A DNA stretch of 64,000 bases. Source: Candidatus Microthrix subdominans. Its GTDB lineage: Bacteria; Actinomycetota; Acidimicrobiia; Acidimicrobiales; Microtrichaceae. The notes under the pieces were generated by a model, which saw nothing but the letters and a program-made list of their open reading frames with translations, made no database searches and was not told the origin of the DNA. The DNA lies in contig JADJZA010000006.1 in NCBI GenBank assembly GCA_016719385.1, positions 372,001 to 436,000 on the forward strand, read 5' to 3'. Below, one piece after another: positions 44,262-53,573 of this stretch; the first letter of the stretch is position 1; every line of letters begins with the position of its first letter. Position numbers and translations under genes: made by a program.

Positions 44262-46635
44262 ATGTCTGAGTGGTGGTCTGCAGGCGATGATTCGGACGGC
44301 GCGGAGCCGCCAGTCTTGCAGGGTGGAAGTGCTCCGCTGGGCGGCACGCTGCCCAGCCCGCCGGCGGATGGGGCTTATGAGCCGCTCGATCTCGGAGTGC
44401 TCGGGGAGCCGCTGGCCGGCGTCGGAACCATCGAGTCCCAACGAACTGGATGGAAGTCACCGGTGCTGCTTGGTGGCGTCGCCGCCGGGGTGCTGGTGCT
44501 CATCATGGGAGGGTGGACGGCATTCCAGTTCTTCGGCGGCGGAGGGGCGGGTTCACCCGAAGAGGTGCTGACCACAATGGCCGAAGCTGTCAATGCCCAG
44601 GATCCGGTGCTGGCGGCCACGGTGGTCGACCCCGACGAACTGCCAATGCTCGTCGAGCTGATGACCGAGTTTGAGGGGGTTCGGGACCGCACCGGTCTCG
44701 GCGCCTCGGGACCGGTCGAAGGCACCAGCCTCTCGGTGGAGGATCTCGAAGTCGAGGTGGATGAACTAGCACCCAATGTCGCCCGGGTGGTGCTGACCGA
44801 TGGAGAGCTTTCGGCTCGCTACGACCTCAGCGACGCTCCGAAGCCGGTCCAACGCTTCTTGCATAAGGATGATCGCGACCGTCGGGACTCGGGCAAGGTC
44901 AGCGTCGATGACTACGAGGATGAAATTGACGCCGAGCTGTCGGCAATCGTCGTGAAGAAGGGGCGTGGTTGGTACATTTCGCCGTCGATGACGACCGCCG
45001 ATCTGCTGGTCGAATCGCAGGGTGACTCCTACACGTCGGGTGATTTCGATGAGTACGGAAAGGTGGACTTCTTCGCCGAGGGTGCCGACTCCCCGGCGGC
45101 GGTGCTCGAGGAGTTGTCGGCCGCGGTGGCGTCGGGCGACCCAGAGGAAATCGCTGCGCATCTACCCTCCGATCAGGGCCAGGCCGTGTCCGTTTTCAGC
45201 GACGCAGCGAATCAACTCTCTGAAGAGCAGTTCTCCTCGGACGATGGCCGTTATGGAGTGTTTGATCGCAACCGCTGGGAGTTAGACAGCGCAAAGACCC
45301 ACACAGAGAAGGGCCCCAACGGGACGACACGCCTGGTGATCGACAGCGGTGAAGCCTCGGTTGTCGATGAGGATGGCGATGCCTATGAGGTCGAGTCCGA
45401 AGGCTGGGAGCTGTGTGGCCAGGCGTCGGGGGAGGACCGCGAGTGCATCAATGTTCTGACGGGTAGGAGCGGCGATTCTGACGGCTGGGGCGATGACGCC
45501 CCAATAGCCCAGTTAGGTGTGGAGGTGCTTGGCGACGCGCCCTCGGTGCTGGTGCGGGAAGTCGACGGGGGTTGGAAGCTCGACCCGGTGGCGACCGCGC
45601 TTGACCTGGGTGTTTCTCTGATGGGCAAGATCGACCAGGATTACGTTCAGGCCGCCACGCTCCAACCACTGGGTGGGCCGGATGTGGAGATGCCGGCAGG
45701 TCAGGACGAAGCAGAGGTCGTCTTCGATACGGCCGGATTCGCCAGCTTGGCCGTGTCGACCGAACAGGGCGGGATCTACTCGGTGATCGTCGAGGATGTC
45801 GATCCGTTGTGGTTCGGCATTTCTGACCCAGAAGGGTTCTCTGGCAACGACGCCTACTTCTCCGATGCCCGCCTCTACGACGATGGGGACCGCGACCGTG
45901 ACGATGGCGCAAGCAGAATTTTTCATAGCGGCCGAGGACACCACCGTTCTTGGGCTCGGAGGAATCGCCAACTCGCTCGACACGGCTACTGTTCGGTTGG
46001 CGAAGGTCGAGATGGGCCAAGCCAAAGTGGATGATGCGGTGCAGGGTTCGATCGACGGCTCGGTGTCCCTGTACTCGGTTCCCACCGAAAGCGATCGGAC
46101 CTACGTGGTCGAGTTTGCCGCATCGAAGGACGCAACCATCGAGGTGATCGATGGAGACGAAGAACTCGGGTCGTACGAGCTCGATGGCTCTTCCAATGAC
46201 TATCTGGCCAGCAGTTCCGGCAAGGACGATGCAGCAGCAGAGTTCTTCATGGCTCACCAGACCAAGTCGTTGATAGCGGTTCGGGGTCAACCCGGAACCA
46301 GTTTCAGCTTTCGGGTCAGCGAGTTACCGCAGGGTTTCGAAGGCGGTGGTCTTACCAGGACGGTCATGGTGTCCGGCGGCAGCATCGTTGAGGCCGATTT
46401 CGATCTGGGCGGCCAGTTCAGCCAGGTGAGTGCAGAAGTGTCTTGGAGCGCTAATGCTGACGTCGATCAAAGTCTCTATATCGACGGGTTCACAGAGAGT
46501 TCCAATAACATTTCGGATTCCTATTGCCCGTGCTCGTACACGCTGTCCGGGAGCGGTTCGAACTACGGGTCGGTGATACTCGAGAACTACGATTCTCTTA
46601 CGGTCGCCGTCGAAATCAGACTCATGATCGGGTGA
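44262..46635 (+). CDS. Large single-pass membrane protein with big extracytoplasmic region (one frameshift)
   Basis: Protein of about 790 aa, unknown family. A cytoplasmic Pro/Gly-rich N-terminus is followed by one helix (residues about 66-90, PVLLGGVAAGVLVLIMGGWT) and a large acidic exterior. Two related modules are visible, SPEEVLTTMAEAVNAQDPVL and SPAAVLEELSAAVASGDPEE, each beginning like an NTF2-like or lipoprotein-repeat helix. After a shift near 45915 the C-terminal part is rich in beta strands (SVSLYSVPTESDRTYVVEFA, TSFSFRVSELP) and resembles a pre-peptidase-type beta-sandwich. It follows the kinase by 14 bp and overlaps the next gene by GTGA. It may be the sensor or a substrate of the kinase. 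Confidence 0.78.
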
Positions 46636-47060
46636 GTGGCGCCGAGGGTGACCCGCAGGTGCAGAAACTGGCCCGCGCCGGCTCGACGCTTGTCGCAGCG
46701 TTGCTGTTGTTGATTTCTGTCGGGTTACCGTTAACGCGGCAGGGAGTGGGCTCGGCGACGTCGTCGATCGACCTCCTGCGACTGGGTGCATCCTTGGAAG
46801 ATCCTGTGATTGCCTGGGCTAGCCGGTTGGTGGCGGTGGCGATGACTGGAGGAGTCCCCCTTGGCCTCGCATTGCTGCTTCCGCAGCGGCCCGGCGTGAT
46901 GCTGTGGTGGTGTTCGGTCGGGCTGATCCTGACTGTTGGCGTGGTCCTGGCGGGGCTGTTGCGCGAGAACGTAGGCACCGGTGGTTTAATGATTCTCGCC
47001 GCCGGATTGTTGCCGGTACTCATCGATTGGCTGGCGGCCAAGTGGGGCCGACCGGTCTGA
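46632..47060 (+). CDS. Four-helix membrane protein of unknown function
   Basis: Protein of 142 aa from a GTG that overlaps the previous stop (GTGA). Four helices are visible: STLVAALLLLISVGLPL, LVAVAMTGGVPLGLALLLP, VMLWWCSVGLILTVGVVLAG and GGLMILAAGLLPVLIDWLAA, with short polar loops and a polar start (GAEGDPQVQKLARA). No family recognised. It closes the operon that contains the VWA-phosphatase-kinase triad. Confidence 0.75.
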   Translation: MSGAEGDPQVQKLARAGSTLVAALLLLISVGLPLTRQGVGSATSSIDLLRLGASLEDPVIAWASRLVAVAMTGGVPLGLALLLPQRPGVMLWWCSVGLILTVGVVLAGLLRENVGTGGLMILAAGLLPVLIDWLAAKWGRPV

Positions 47061-47486
47061 TGACTCACGAGGTACCAACGTGACCTGGTGAGGCGACAGC
47101 CTCGGCGTTGTCGACGCCCCGGGCGGTTCCGGCATGTGCCAGGAGTCTGTGGTGGCTGACGTGGTCCTCATTGATGGGATGGACACTGCGTTCGTCCTGG
47201 CCAATGCCCAGACGTCCCAACCCAACCGGCCGACAAGGGGCGACCGTCCGGTAGGACGGAGCAGCGATGCTGCGGCGCCTGCTGGATGGTGGCCCCCCGA
47301 ACCTTCGACGCAATTATGGCCAAGACCCAGGAGGTCTACAGCCATAGCAACCCCCTCATTCGTCTTCTCTGAGGGGTAGTGCCCGAGGACCGGATTGGCA
47401 GAACTCCATTCGCCTAGCTTGTAAACAGAGCAGTATCGTTCACGTTCAACTATCGCGGCCTGTCGTGACGATGCAATCGGAGAGCG
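47061..47486. other. Intergenic stretch without a recognisable gene
   Basis: No convincing coding sequence on either strand. Open frames exist (a forward one of 81 codons at 47134 and a reverse one of 173 codons), but neither shows a ribosome site, helix pattern or known motif. The last 60 bp before 47487 are less GC-rich and probably hold the promoter of the glycan-binding protein gene. Confidence 0.5.
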
Positions 47487-48296
47487 ATGACTGAGATCTT
47501 CACCCAACCGCCCGCTGGTGGTCCTCCAAGCGTCGCGCCTCGGCCGGAAGGCTCCACCGACAAGAAACTGACGATCCTGATTGGATTCTCGGTGGTCTTT
47601 CTACTTGCTGCCGTCGCCGTATTGGGCTGGGTGCTCGTCTCGTCTAGCGGTGAGGACGAGGTGGTGGCGGCCGAACAGGGCAACGACATCTCCGGTTCTC
47701 AGAAGGCCTCGCTGGAAGGCCCGACCAAACCCGATGATGACTCGGCCGAGGGCGGAGACGCTGCGGCCACGAACATGGCGTTGTCCGAGGCGCCCGACGC
47801 TGAGGCGCCGCCCGTGGCCCTCACGCCGGAGCGAATCAACGTGTCGTTCCAGCGGCCGGCGGTCGACTCCATCGTTTGCACCGGCGAGCCGTTGGCCTAC
47901 TCCGGAGAGCAGTTGATCGATGGTGACGAGAACTTCGGCTGGGGAGCGTCGATGGGGGATGCCGCCGGGGCAACCGCCGATATGCAGTTCCCGGGTCCGG
48001 TCAAGCTCGCTACGGTGGGCCTGACCCCCGGTTACACCAGGGTCGCACCCCGCAGCAAGGCCGGCTGCCAAACCGTTGTAGCGTTTCCCTACCAACGATT
48101 TGTACAAGCGGTTCGATGGACCTTCGATGACGGCAGCTCGGTCGAGCAGAGCTTTGATCAGCGGCCAGAGATGCAGACGAAGCCGGTGGACGTCACGACG
48201 TCATCGGTGAAGCTCACCATCCTCTCGACCGCCCGACCGCCCGGTGCCGATGACGAGACCGTGATCTCCGAAGCGGCGTTTACTGGAACCCCGTGA
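47487..48296 (+). CDS. Membrane-anchored discoidin/NADase-type glycan-binding domain protein, copy 1
   Basis: Protein of 269 aa. After a short cytoplasmic Pro-rich start (MTEIFTQPPAGGPP) comes one helix (LTILIGFSVVFLLAAVAVLG), a polar linker, and a C-terminal beta-sandwich at about 130-269. The domain shows YSGEQLIDGDENFGWGASMG, a hydrophobic strand pair (ATVGLTPGYTRVAP), FVQAVRWTFDDGSSVEQSF and ILSTARPPGADDETVISEAA. This is the DGD..T.W / N.R.....DG / P....T.ISE pattern of discoidin-like 'NADase-type glycan-binding' domains. Topology places the domain outside. It has a close paralogue 70 bp downstream. Confidence 0.82.
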   Translation: MTEIFTQPPAGGPPSVAPRPEGSTDKKLTILIGFSVVFLLAAVAVLGWVLVSSSGEDEVVAAEQGNDISGSQKASLEGPTKPDDDSAEGGDAAATNMALSEAPDAEAPPVALTPERINVSFQRPAVDSIVCTGEPLAYSGEQLIDGDENFGWGASMGDAAGATADMQFPGPVKLATVGLTPGYTRVAPRSKAGCQTVVAFPYQRFVQAVRWTFDDGSSVEQSFDQRPEMQTKPVDVTTSSVKLTILSTARPPGADDETVISEAAFTGTP

Positions 48297-48365
48297 CCAG
48301 TAGTCGGCCGTGGCGATACAGCTATCTGTCACTCGACGAATCATGCAATCGAACTCAGGAGCACC

Positions 48366-49238
48366 ATGACTGAGATTTTCACCACCCAACCCACACCAGG
48401 GGAACCGCCGCCGAACGGCAAGAGCCCGTCGGACAAGAAGCTCAACGTGCTGATCGGCGGGGCCGCCGTCTTCCTGGTCATAGCGCTGGGCATTCTCGGC
48501 TGGGTACTCGTCAAGGGCGGCGATGGCGGGTCCGAGCTGGCCACCGCGCAGGAGGACGAATCGGCCCAGGTCGACGATCGTGATGCGAAGAGGTCCAAGG
48601 GCAACGATCCGGATGAAGCCGACCGTGATGCGGACGCCGGAGGCCAAGTCACCCCGCCCAAGTCGAATACGACGGCAGCCGGTGGAACCGGACAGGGCAC
48701 GGGTGGCGCTGCCACTACGACCCCTGGCGGGGGAACCAGCGCGTCCGGTGGCACGTCCCCGGTCGTCCCGGTCGACGTGTCGGTATCCAACACCCGTGAA
48801 TCGGTTGCGTCGCTTCGCTGCACGCGCCAACCCTTAGGCTATTACGGTGACCAGCTGATCGATGGAGATCCGCAGACCGGCTGGGGGGCATCCAAGAGCG
48901 ACGGGTCGGGTCAGACGGCCCGGTTCAACTTCGGTGGGAGCAAGCAGATTTCCACGGTGGGTATCACACCTGGATACATCCGGGTCGCCGAGCGGGCCGA
49001 TGCCAACTGCGCCGTTGTCTCGGCATTTCCCTACAACCGGTTTGTCGATTCGGTCCGGTGGGAGTTTGAGGATGGCTCTTCGGAGGTGCAGACCTTCGAG
49101 CAGCGGGGAGAGATGCAGACGATAGAGGTCGACAAGCAGACGTCATTTGTACGGATGGTGATCCTCTCGACCACACGTCCTCCTGGGGCCGACGACGACA
49201 CCGTGATCTCTGAGGCTGAGTTCACCGGTACGCCATGA
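48366..49238 (+). CDS. Membrane-anchored discoidin/NADase-type glycan-binding domain protein, copy 2
   Basis: Protein of 290 aa, tandem paralogue of the preceding gene, with the same start MTEIFT and the same layout: helix LNVLIGGAAVFLVIALGILG, a longer Gly/Thr-rich linker, and the binding domain. Domain motifs are YYGDQLIDGDPQTGWGASKS, ISTVGITPGYIRVAERADAN, FVDSVRWEFEDGSSEVQTFE and ILSTTRPPGADDDTVISEAE. The N-terminal segments are short and cytoplasmic, the linkers differ in length, so the pair arose by duplication and then diverged mainly in the linker. It overlaps the DUF3152 gene by 4 bp (ATGA), tying these proteins to that peptidase-like protein. Confidence 0.84.
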   Translation: MTEIFTTQPTPGEPPPNGKSPSDKKLNVLIGGAAVFLVIALGILGWVLVKGGDGGSELATAQEDESAQVDDRDAKRSKGNDPDEADRDADAGGQVTPPKSNTTAAGGTGQGTGGAATTTPGGGTSASGGTSPVVPVDVSVSNTRESVASLRCTRQPLGYYGDQLIDGDPQTGWGASKSDGSGQTARFNFGGSKQISTVGITPGYIRVAERADANCAVVSAFPYNRFVDSVRWEFEDGSSEVQTFEQRGEMQTIEVDKQTSFVRMVILSTTRPPGADDDTVISEAEFTGTP

Positions 49239-50800
49239 GAGTTCTTCTGCGGTCTGGGATCGTGGCGGTGCTGGTCACGGCCCTGGGAGCATTGCTCACT
49301 GGGACAGCGACGGCCAGTCCGCGGCAGGGCCCTTCGCCCGAGACCGTGGCGCTGCGTTTTGAATCGAAGATCGGCGACCTCGGTGACGCCGCATTCGCTG
49401 AGCAGGCTTTGGCCACTTTGAACGATCCCCGGGGATGGGGGCAGGCGGGCTTTTCGTTTCGATCGGATCCCTCCAGCTCGTACCGGGTGGTGCTTGCGGA
49501 ACCGGCCGACGTCGATGCGCTGTGCCTGCCGCTCGTCACCGGAGGGCGTGTGAGCTGCCAGAACGGCGATGTGGTCGCCATCAACGCCAACAGGTGGCGT
49601 AACGCAACCGATGACTGGGACAAGGGTGCTGACGCGTACCGGTAGTACGTCATCAACCACGAGGTTGGGCACCTGATCGGCCAGTTTCACCCGGAGAATC
49701 GGTGCCCGCGCCCGGGCGAGCCTGAAGCGGTGATGGCCCAGCAGACCAAGGGCCTTGAAGGGTGTCAGGGCAATCCGTGGCCGCTTGACTGGGAGATTGC
49801 CGGGGCCTCCGTGCGCCCGGTTGACTACGCCCCGACGCCGGACGTCAAGCCGGCGGTACGCGCAGTCAACCCCGGCGGCGGGGTGCCTGGCAGCGCAGCG
49901 CCAGCGACGACCGCTGCTCCGCCGCCGACCAACGGTCAGGTTCCTGCCACCGAAGCCCCGGCGACCGTCGACGACGGCGGTGCTCCCGTCGATCCTGAGG
50001 GCCGGACCGATGACAACACGGCCATCGAGGATTCCCCGGTCGGGGATAGCCTGACCGAGAAGCAACCGCTCTCTGGGTTGGCGACCGACGCTGCCAGGGA
50101 CGGTGACGGTTCTCGCTTGCCGGCGGTCATAGTTCTGAGCTTCCTGGCGATCACTCTGGTCACCTTGGGCGTTGCCCTTCTCCTGCGATGGCGCTCCAAC
50201 CGCCGCCAGGCCTGGGACCCCTCTGACGACACCGTCGATCTGGAGGCTCCGCCTGTGATGGCGGTGTACACTCCGGACCACGCCGAGGGTTGGGAGTCCG
50301 AGTCGATCGACGACCTGTTTGGCTGGTCGGTGGAGCTTGGCGGAGGAGCGGGGCGGACCGCTGGGGTGACCTGGGCGGTCCCCTCCCGTTGGGACTCGCA
50401 TCAGACTGCCGACTTTGTGGCTGGTCTCACAAGCTTGGACCAACACAGCGTCAACCCGGACGAGGTGGCGACAGAAATCTCCAGCATGCTCCGGTCGAGA
50501 CCCGGCCTCCGCCCTCGAGAAGGTGAAGGTCTCGGCGTGATCATGGTCGGTTCGAGCCAGCTGGTTGCAGCCGTGTTGGGTGCAGCCGAGGTGGTGGAGC
50601 ACCGAGGCGATCGGACGAGTCGCACGCGACGCCAAGGTGTCGTCCGTCTGAGGGGTGACGGCGAGGGTGCTCTCGAAGTCGTGCTCAGCCAATCAGGCAA
50701 CGACTGGCCGACGGCAAGCGTGACCGTTCGGGAGCAGAGCAGGGTGTCGGGTACTGGGCCAAGCGGCGAAACGCCAGCGGTCTCGGTGCTGCCCGGGTAG
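49235..50800 (+). CDS. DUF3152 metzincin-like membrane protein, copy 2, with in-frame amber codon
   Basis: Protein of 521 codons. A signal peptide (SGIVAVLVTALGALLTGTAT) leads to a DUF3152 domain: LNDPRGWGQAGFSF, LAEPADVDALCLPLVTGG, VSCQNGDVVAINANRW. Then a TAG at 49643-49645 (codon 137) stands where copy 1 has Gln. The same frame continues with the complete metzincin motif HEVGHLIGQFH (residues 142-152), ENRCPRPGEPEAVMAQQTKG and LEGCQGNPWPLDWE. A Pro/Thr linker, one helix (LPAVIVLSFLAITLVTLGVA) and a cytoplasmic domain (GLGVIMVGSSQLVAAVLGAA) follow. CAG to TAG is a single C-to-T change: a true nonsense mutation, readthrough, or an error. Coupled to the upstream glycan-binding gene by ATGA. 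Confidence 0.82.
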
Positions 50801-50841
50801 TAGGTTGGAACTCACTGTTCATGTTCAGGACCACGTGATGA

Positions 50842-51588
50842 TTGAGGCTCGACCCTTCGAATTGGGCGGTGTGGCTGGGGCTGTCGGGCAGCGACGGCAA
50901 CGTCGAGACGGCGACCGGGCAAGCCGTCCCAAGCACTGATCGGCCGAGCACGACGTCAACGACTCCGCCGACAGCGCCGCCGGGTGCGGCCGACGTCTCG
51001 TCCGAGCCGGCACCGGATGACGGCCCGACGGCGAGACAGGCCCCCCCAGGCGCAGACCCCGCCAAGGTGCAGGAACCGAGCAGGTTTGTCTTTCCGGTGA
51101 AGTCACCGGACGCCAGGTACGACCAGGGCCATCACGACTACCCGGCGGCCGACATGTTCGCCCAGTGCGGCTCTCCGGTGCTGGCGGTGACAGATGGAAC
51201 GGTTGAGGAGGTCGAAACGGTCGATACCTGGGACTCGTCTAACCCCGGTGGCGGGACCAAAAGCGGTCTAATGGTGGCGCTGGTCGACAGTCGAGGGGTG
51301 CGCTATTACGGCAGCCACATGGCGTCGATCTCGGTTGGTGTCGGTGACGTGCTGGCCGCCGGCGACCAAATCGGCACGGTCGGAGAGACGGGCAATGCCG
51401 CAGGTACCGGATGTCACCTGCACTTCGGGTTGTCACCGGTGTGCCTCACCGGCTGGGAGCACCGGAGGGGCCATGTTCCTCCCCAGCCATTCCTCGACGC
51501 ATGGCGGACTGGCCAGGCGCTCGACCCGCTCGAGGAAGTCATGGCTATCCTGCGCATAGCCTGCCCTTGTGAGGCGGCGGTGGGGTGA
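50842..51588 (+). CDS. M23 (LytM-type) peptidase
   Basis: Probable peptidoglycan endopeptidase, 248 aa in the open frame. A Thr/Pro-rich linker precedes the M23 domain: VFPVKSPDARYDQGHHDYPA then AADMFAQCGSPVLAV (His and Asp zinc ligands), VALVDSRGVRYYGSHMASIS, GVGDVLAAGDQIGTVGETGN and GTGCHLHFGLSP (HxH ligand). Catalytic residues appear complete. The frame starts at a poor TTG without a signal peptide; an upstream GTG (50835) reads in another frame, so a shift near the start may hide the export signal. It follows the DUF3152 gene by 40 bp and adds a cell-wall enzyme to this envelope cluster. Confidence 0.8.
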   Translation: MRLDPSNWAVWLGLSGSDGNVETATGQAVPSTDRPSTTSTTPPTAPPGAADVSSEPAPDDGPTARQAPPGADPAKVQEPSRFVFPVKSPDARYDQGHHDYPAADMFAQCGSPVLAVTDGTVEEVETVDTWDSSNPGGGTKSGLMVALVDSRGVRYYGSHMASISVGVGDVLAAGDQIGTVGETGNAAGTGCHLHFGLSPVCLTGWEHRRGHVPPQPFLDAWRTGQALDPLEEVMAILRIACPCEAAVG

Positions 51589-51597
51589 ACCAGGCGG

Positions 51598-51915
51598 CTA
51601 GAACCGGTTGGTTTCGGTCGCTACCCACGTATTCGTACCGGGCAGTATCAGCAGGCCAGCTATCGCGATGGCACCAATCAACCCGATCACCCATATGCCG
51701 CTGGTTTCGATCACCATGTACAGGCCTACGAGTACCGTGATAGGCGCCAGTTGCAAGGAACGCTGGCTCGTGAGCTTGTTGGGAGAGTGCGACTGAATTG
51801 GTTCGGGAACGCCCCCAGGCTTGGCGCTCACCGTGTCGACCACCGGGTTGGTGAACGCACTTTTGAGACAAGGATTGCCGGGAGCCCAACGGGCATTCAT
51901 GCAGCCTGGGATCAT
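51598..51915 (-). CDS. Small two-helix membrane protein
   Basis: Protein of 105 aa, unknown family. The N-terminal 50 residues are polar. Two adjacent helices (LQLAPITVLVGLYMVIETSG and IWVIGLIGAIAIAGLLILPG) follow, and a short tail. It is convergent with the M23 gene and just downstream of another frameshifted membrane-protein gene on the same strand. The N-terminal part may belong to an upstream exon-like frame broken by an indel. Moderate confidence. Confidence 0.5.
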   Translation of the reverse strand: MIPGCMNARWAPGNPCLKSAFTNPVVDTVSAKPGGVPEPIQSHSPNKLTSQRSLQLAPITVLVGLYMVIETSGIWVIGLIGAIAIAGLLILPGTNTWVATETNRF

Positions 51916-51934
51916 GCCAGAAGGCGCCCCTCCA

Positions 51935-52443
51935 TCAACCGGATTGGGCGACAGCGGCCATCGGTGCCGCAGCGGCGCCTTTGGTGCCGATCGGCGCCAA
52001 AGTCAGGTCTAGTTGCCGTGCCACGCCGCCGATGACGACGATCACGATCCCGAGCGCAAAGCCGACCGCTCCGACCCCGATTCCGGCAAGGTCGAGAACC
52101 CCCGGTGTTGCTCGCCTCCGTGTCGAGGTCGAAAAAGATCTTGTCGCCCTTTTCGCCGTTGGCCCGCTGATGTCCTCTCACCGCAAAGTCGACGGCGTCC
52201 CAATCGTGGCAACCCAGGCCACGCTTCCGATGATCGAGAGCAGCGAGAAGAGTGCGCCGGCCACGATCAGGAGCCGTGCCAGCCCCCGCAGCGGGCGGTT
52301 GGACGCCGTCGACATGATCGGCACGAGCGCTGAGACCGGGACGGTACCAATGTCGCCGTGCTCCGGGCTGACCTGCGCACCCCAGGGACGGCGTTCTGCC
52401 CGGGCGTACCTTGGTCCATGTCGTCGTGAGCGTACCAGTTCAT
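51935..52443 (-). CDS. Membrane protein of unknown function, frameshifted
   Basis: From the ATG at 52443 (AGGA upstream) a polar start (NWYAHDDMDQGTPGQN) leads, after a shift near 52350, to a helix (LARLLIVAGALFSLLSIIGS). EKGDKIFFDLDTEAS follows in another frame, then a second helix (AGIGVGAVGFALGIVIVVIG) and an Ala-rich end at the TGA 51935-51937. Two or more indels break it. It is divergent from the lipoprotein gene at 52495, with a short shared promoter region. No family recognised. Confidence 0.5.
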
Positions 52444-52494
52444 GTTCGCATCCTAGGAGGTCCGCAGTGGTAGCCAATACGAAAGGAGACCCTT

Positions 52495-53540
52495 ATGAAG
52501 GGTAAGCTTCCGTCAGCATGAGACGATCCTCCATGGCAATCGCGGCCACTTTTGCGCTCGGGTTGACAGGGGCATGCGGGGGCGTGTCGGACGACGCTCG
52601 GCAGGCTGGAAGCCCCTAAAGATGGGCGCCTCACGACTTCAACATCTAGCTCGGTGGCGGCATCGACGACGGTCGAGGTGACGGCCGCTACCTCGCCACC
52701 ACAGGATGTGTCGCGCACCACGACCGCCGTTCCGGTCGGCTCGGCGCCACTGGAAGCTTTGAGGGGTCGGGGTGTGGATCGACGTTACGAGTGGTCGCCG
52801 AGCTCAACCGACGCTCGCCCGGGGTCACCCCTGATCAGGTGGCCGACATGGCCGCTGCGGGCATGACCACCCTGTACATCCAATCCGCTCGCACCAGCAG
52901 GGCAGTCGATGTCGCCGATCCCGAAAGGTTCCGCGAGTTCGTCGACGCTTCACACGCGCACGACATGGACGTTGTGTCTTGGTATCTCCCCAACCACACC
53001 GATCCGGAGACGGACCTCCGTCGGGTGCTGGCGCCCCTCGACTACGGGGTCGATGGCATCGGGATCGACCTGGAGAGCAAGAACCTGGCTGATCGAGCTT
53101 TGCGCAACGAGCGTGCCATCGAACTGGTGCGCAACGCCGCGGACCTGGCGAGCGACGTACCGGTCGGGGCGGTCGTGTTCGCACCGCAGGCGCTCTCTCG
53201 CTACGAGCCCGAAACCTGGCCCGATTTTCCTTGGGCCGAAGTGGCCGCCGAGGCCGACCTGATGGTCCCGATGGCTTACTGGACGATCTACGCCGATGAG
53301 TTTCCGGAATCGGACGACCCGGTCGCCTATACGGCCGAGACCCTGGCATCGTTGCGATCGCTGGTGGGACCAGACACGCCGATTCACTCAGCCGGTGGGC
53401 TTCTGGGCGATTCTGATGTTGAGGAGGTGACGGCAGCGGTCCAGACCGCCCGCGAGGCGGGTGCGATCGGCGTGTCATTGTACTCCTGGTCCGGCGTGAA
53501 GCCGGGGCGGTTGGTGTCCATGCAGGAGGAATCTCGTTGA
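52495..53540 (+). CDS. Lipoprotein with putative glycoside-hydrolase-like TIM barrel, frameshifted
   Basis: A strong ribosome site (AAAGGAG) precedes the ATG at 52495 (MKGKLPSA). One shift connects it to SSMAIAATFALGLTGACGG with lipobox LTGAC; an ATG at 52518 is the alternative start. After a Ser/Thr linker with another shift (TAA near 52617) the barrel begins with GVWID and continues TPDQVADMAAAGMTTLYIQS, HDMDVVSWYLPNHTDPETDL, DYGVDGIGIDLESKNLADRA, DLMVPMAYWTIYADEFPESD and GAIGVSLYSWSGVKPG. Acidic residues at strand ends (GIDLES, DLMVPMAYW) resemble putative glycoside hydrolases of the DUF4015/GHL type. Substrate unknown. Envelope location is inferred from the lipobox. Confidence 0.7.
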
Positions 53541-53573
53541 GCAAATGAACAGCCGTTGGGTGGGGCCGAACCA

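Noticed and set aside
46986..47507. Reverse 173-codon frame in the gap after the kinase operon
   Set aside because: No homologous pattern, no ribosome site, and it overlaps starts and ends of better genes on both sides.
49643..49645. Amber codon read as pyrrolysine
   Set aside because: No pyl genes are visible and the paralogue has a plain Gln; a point mutation or error is simpler.
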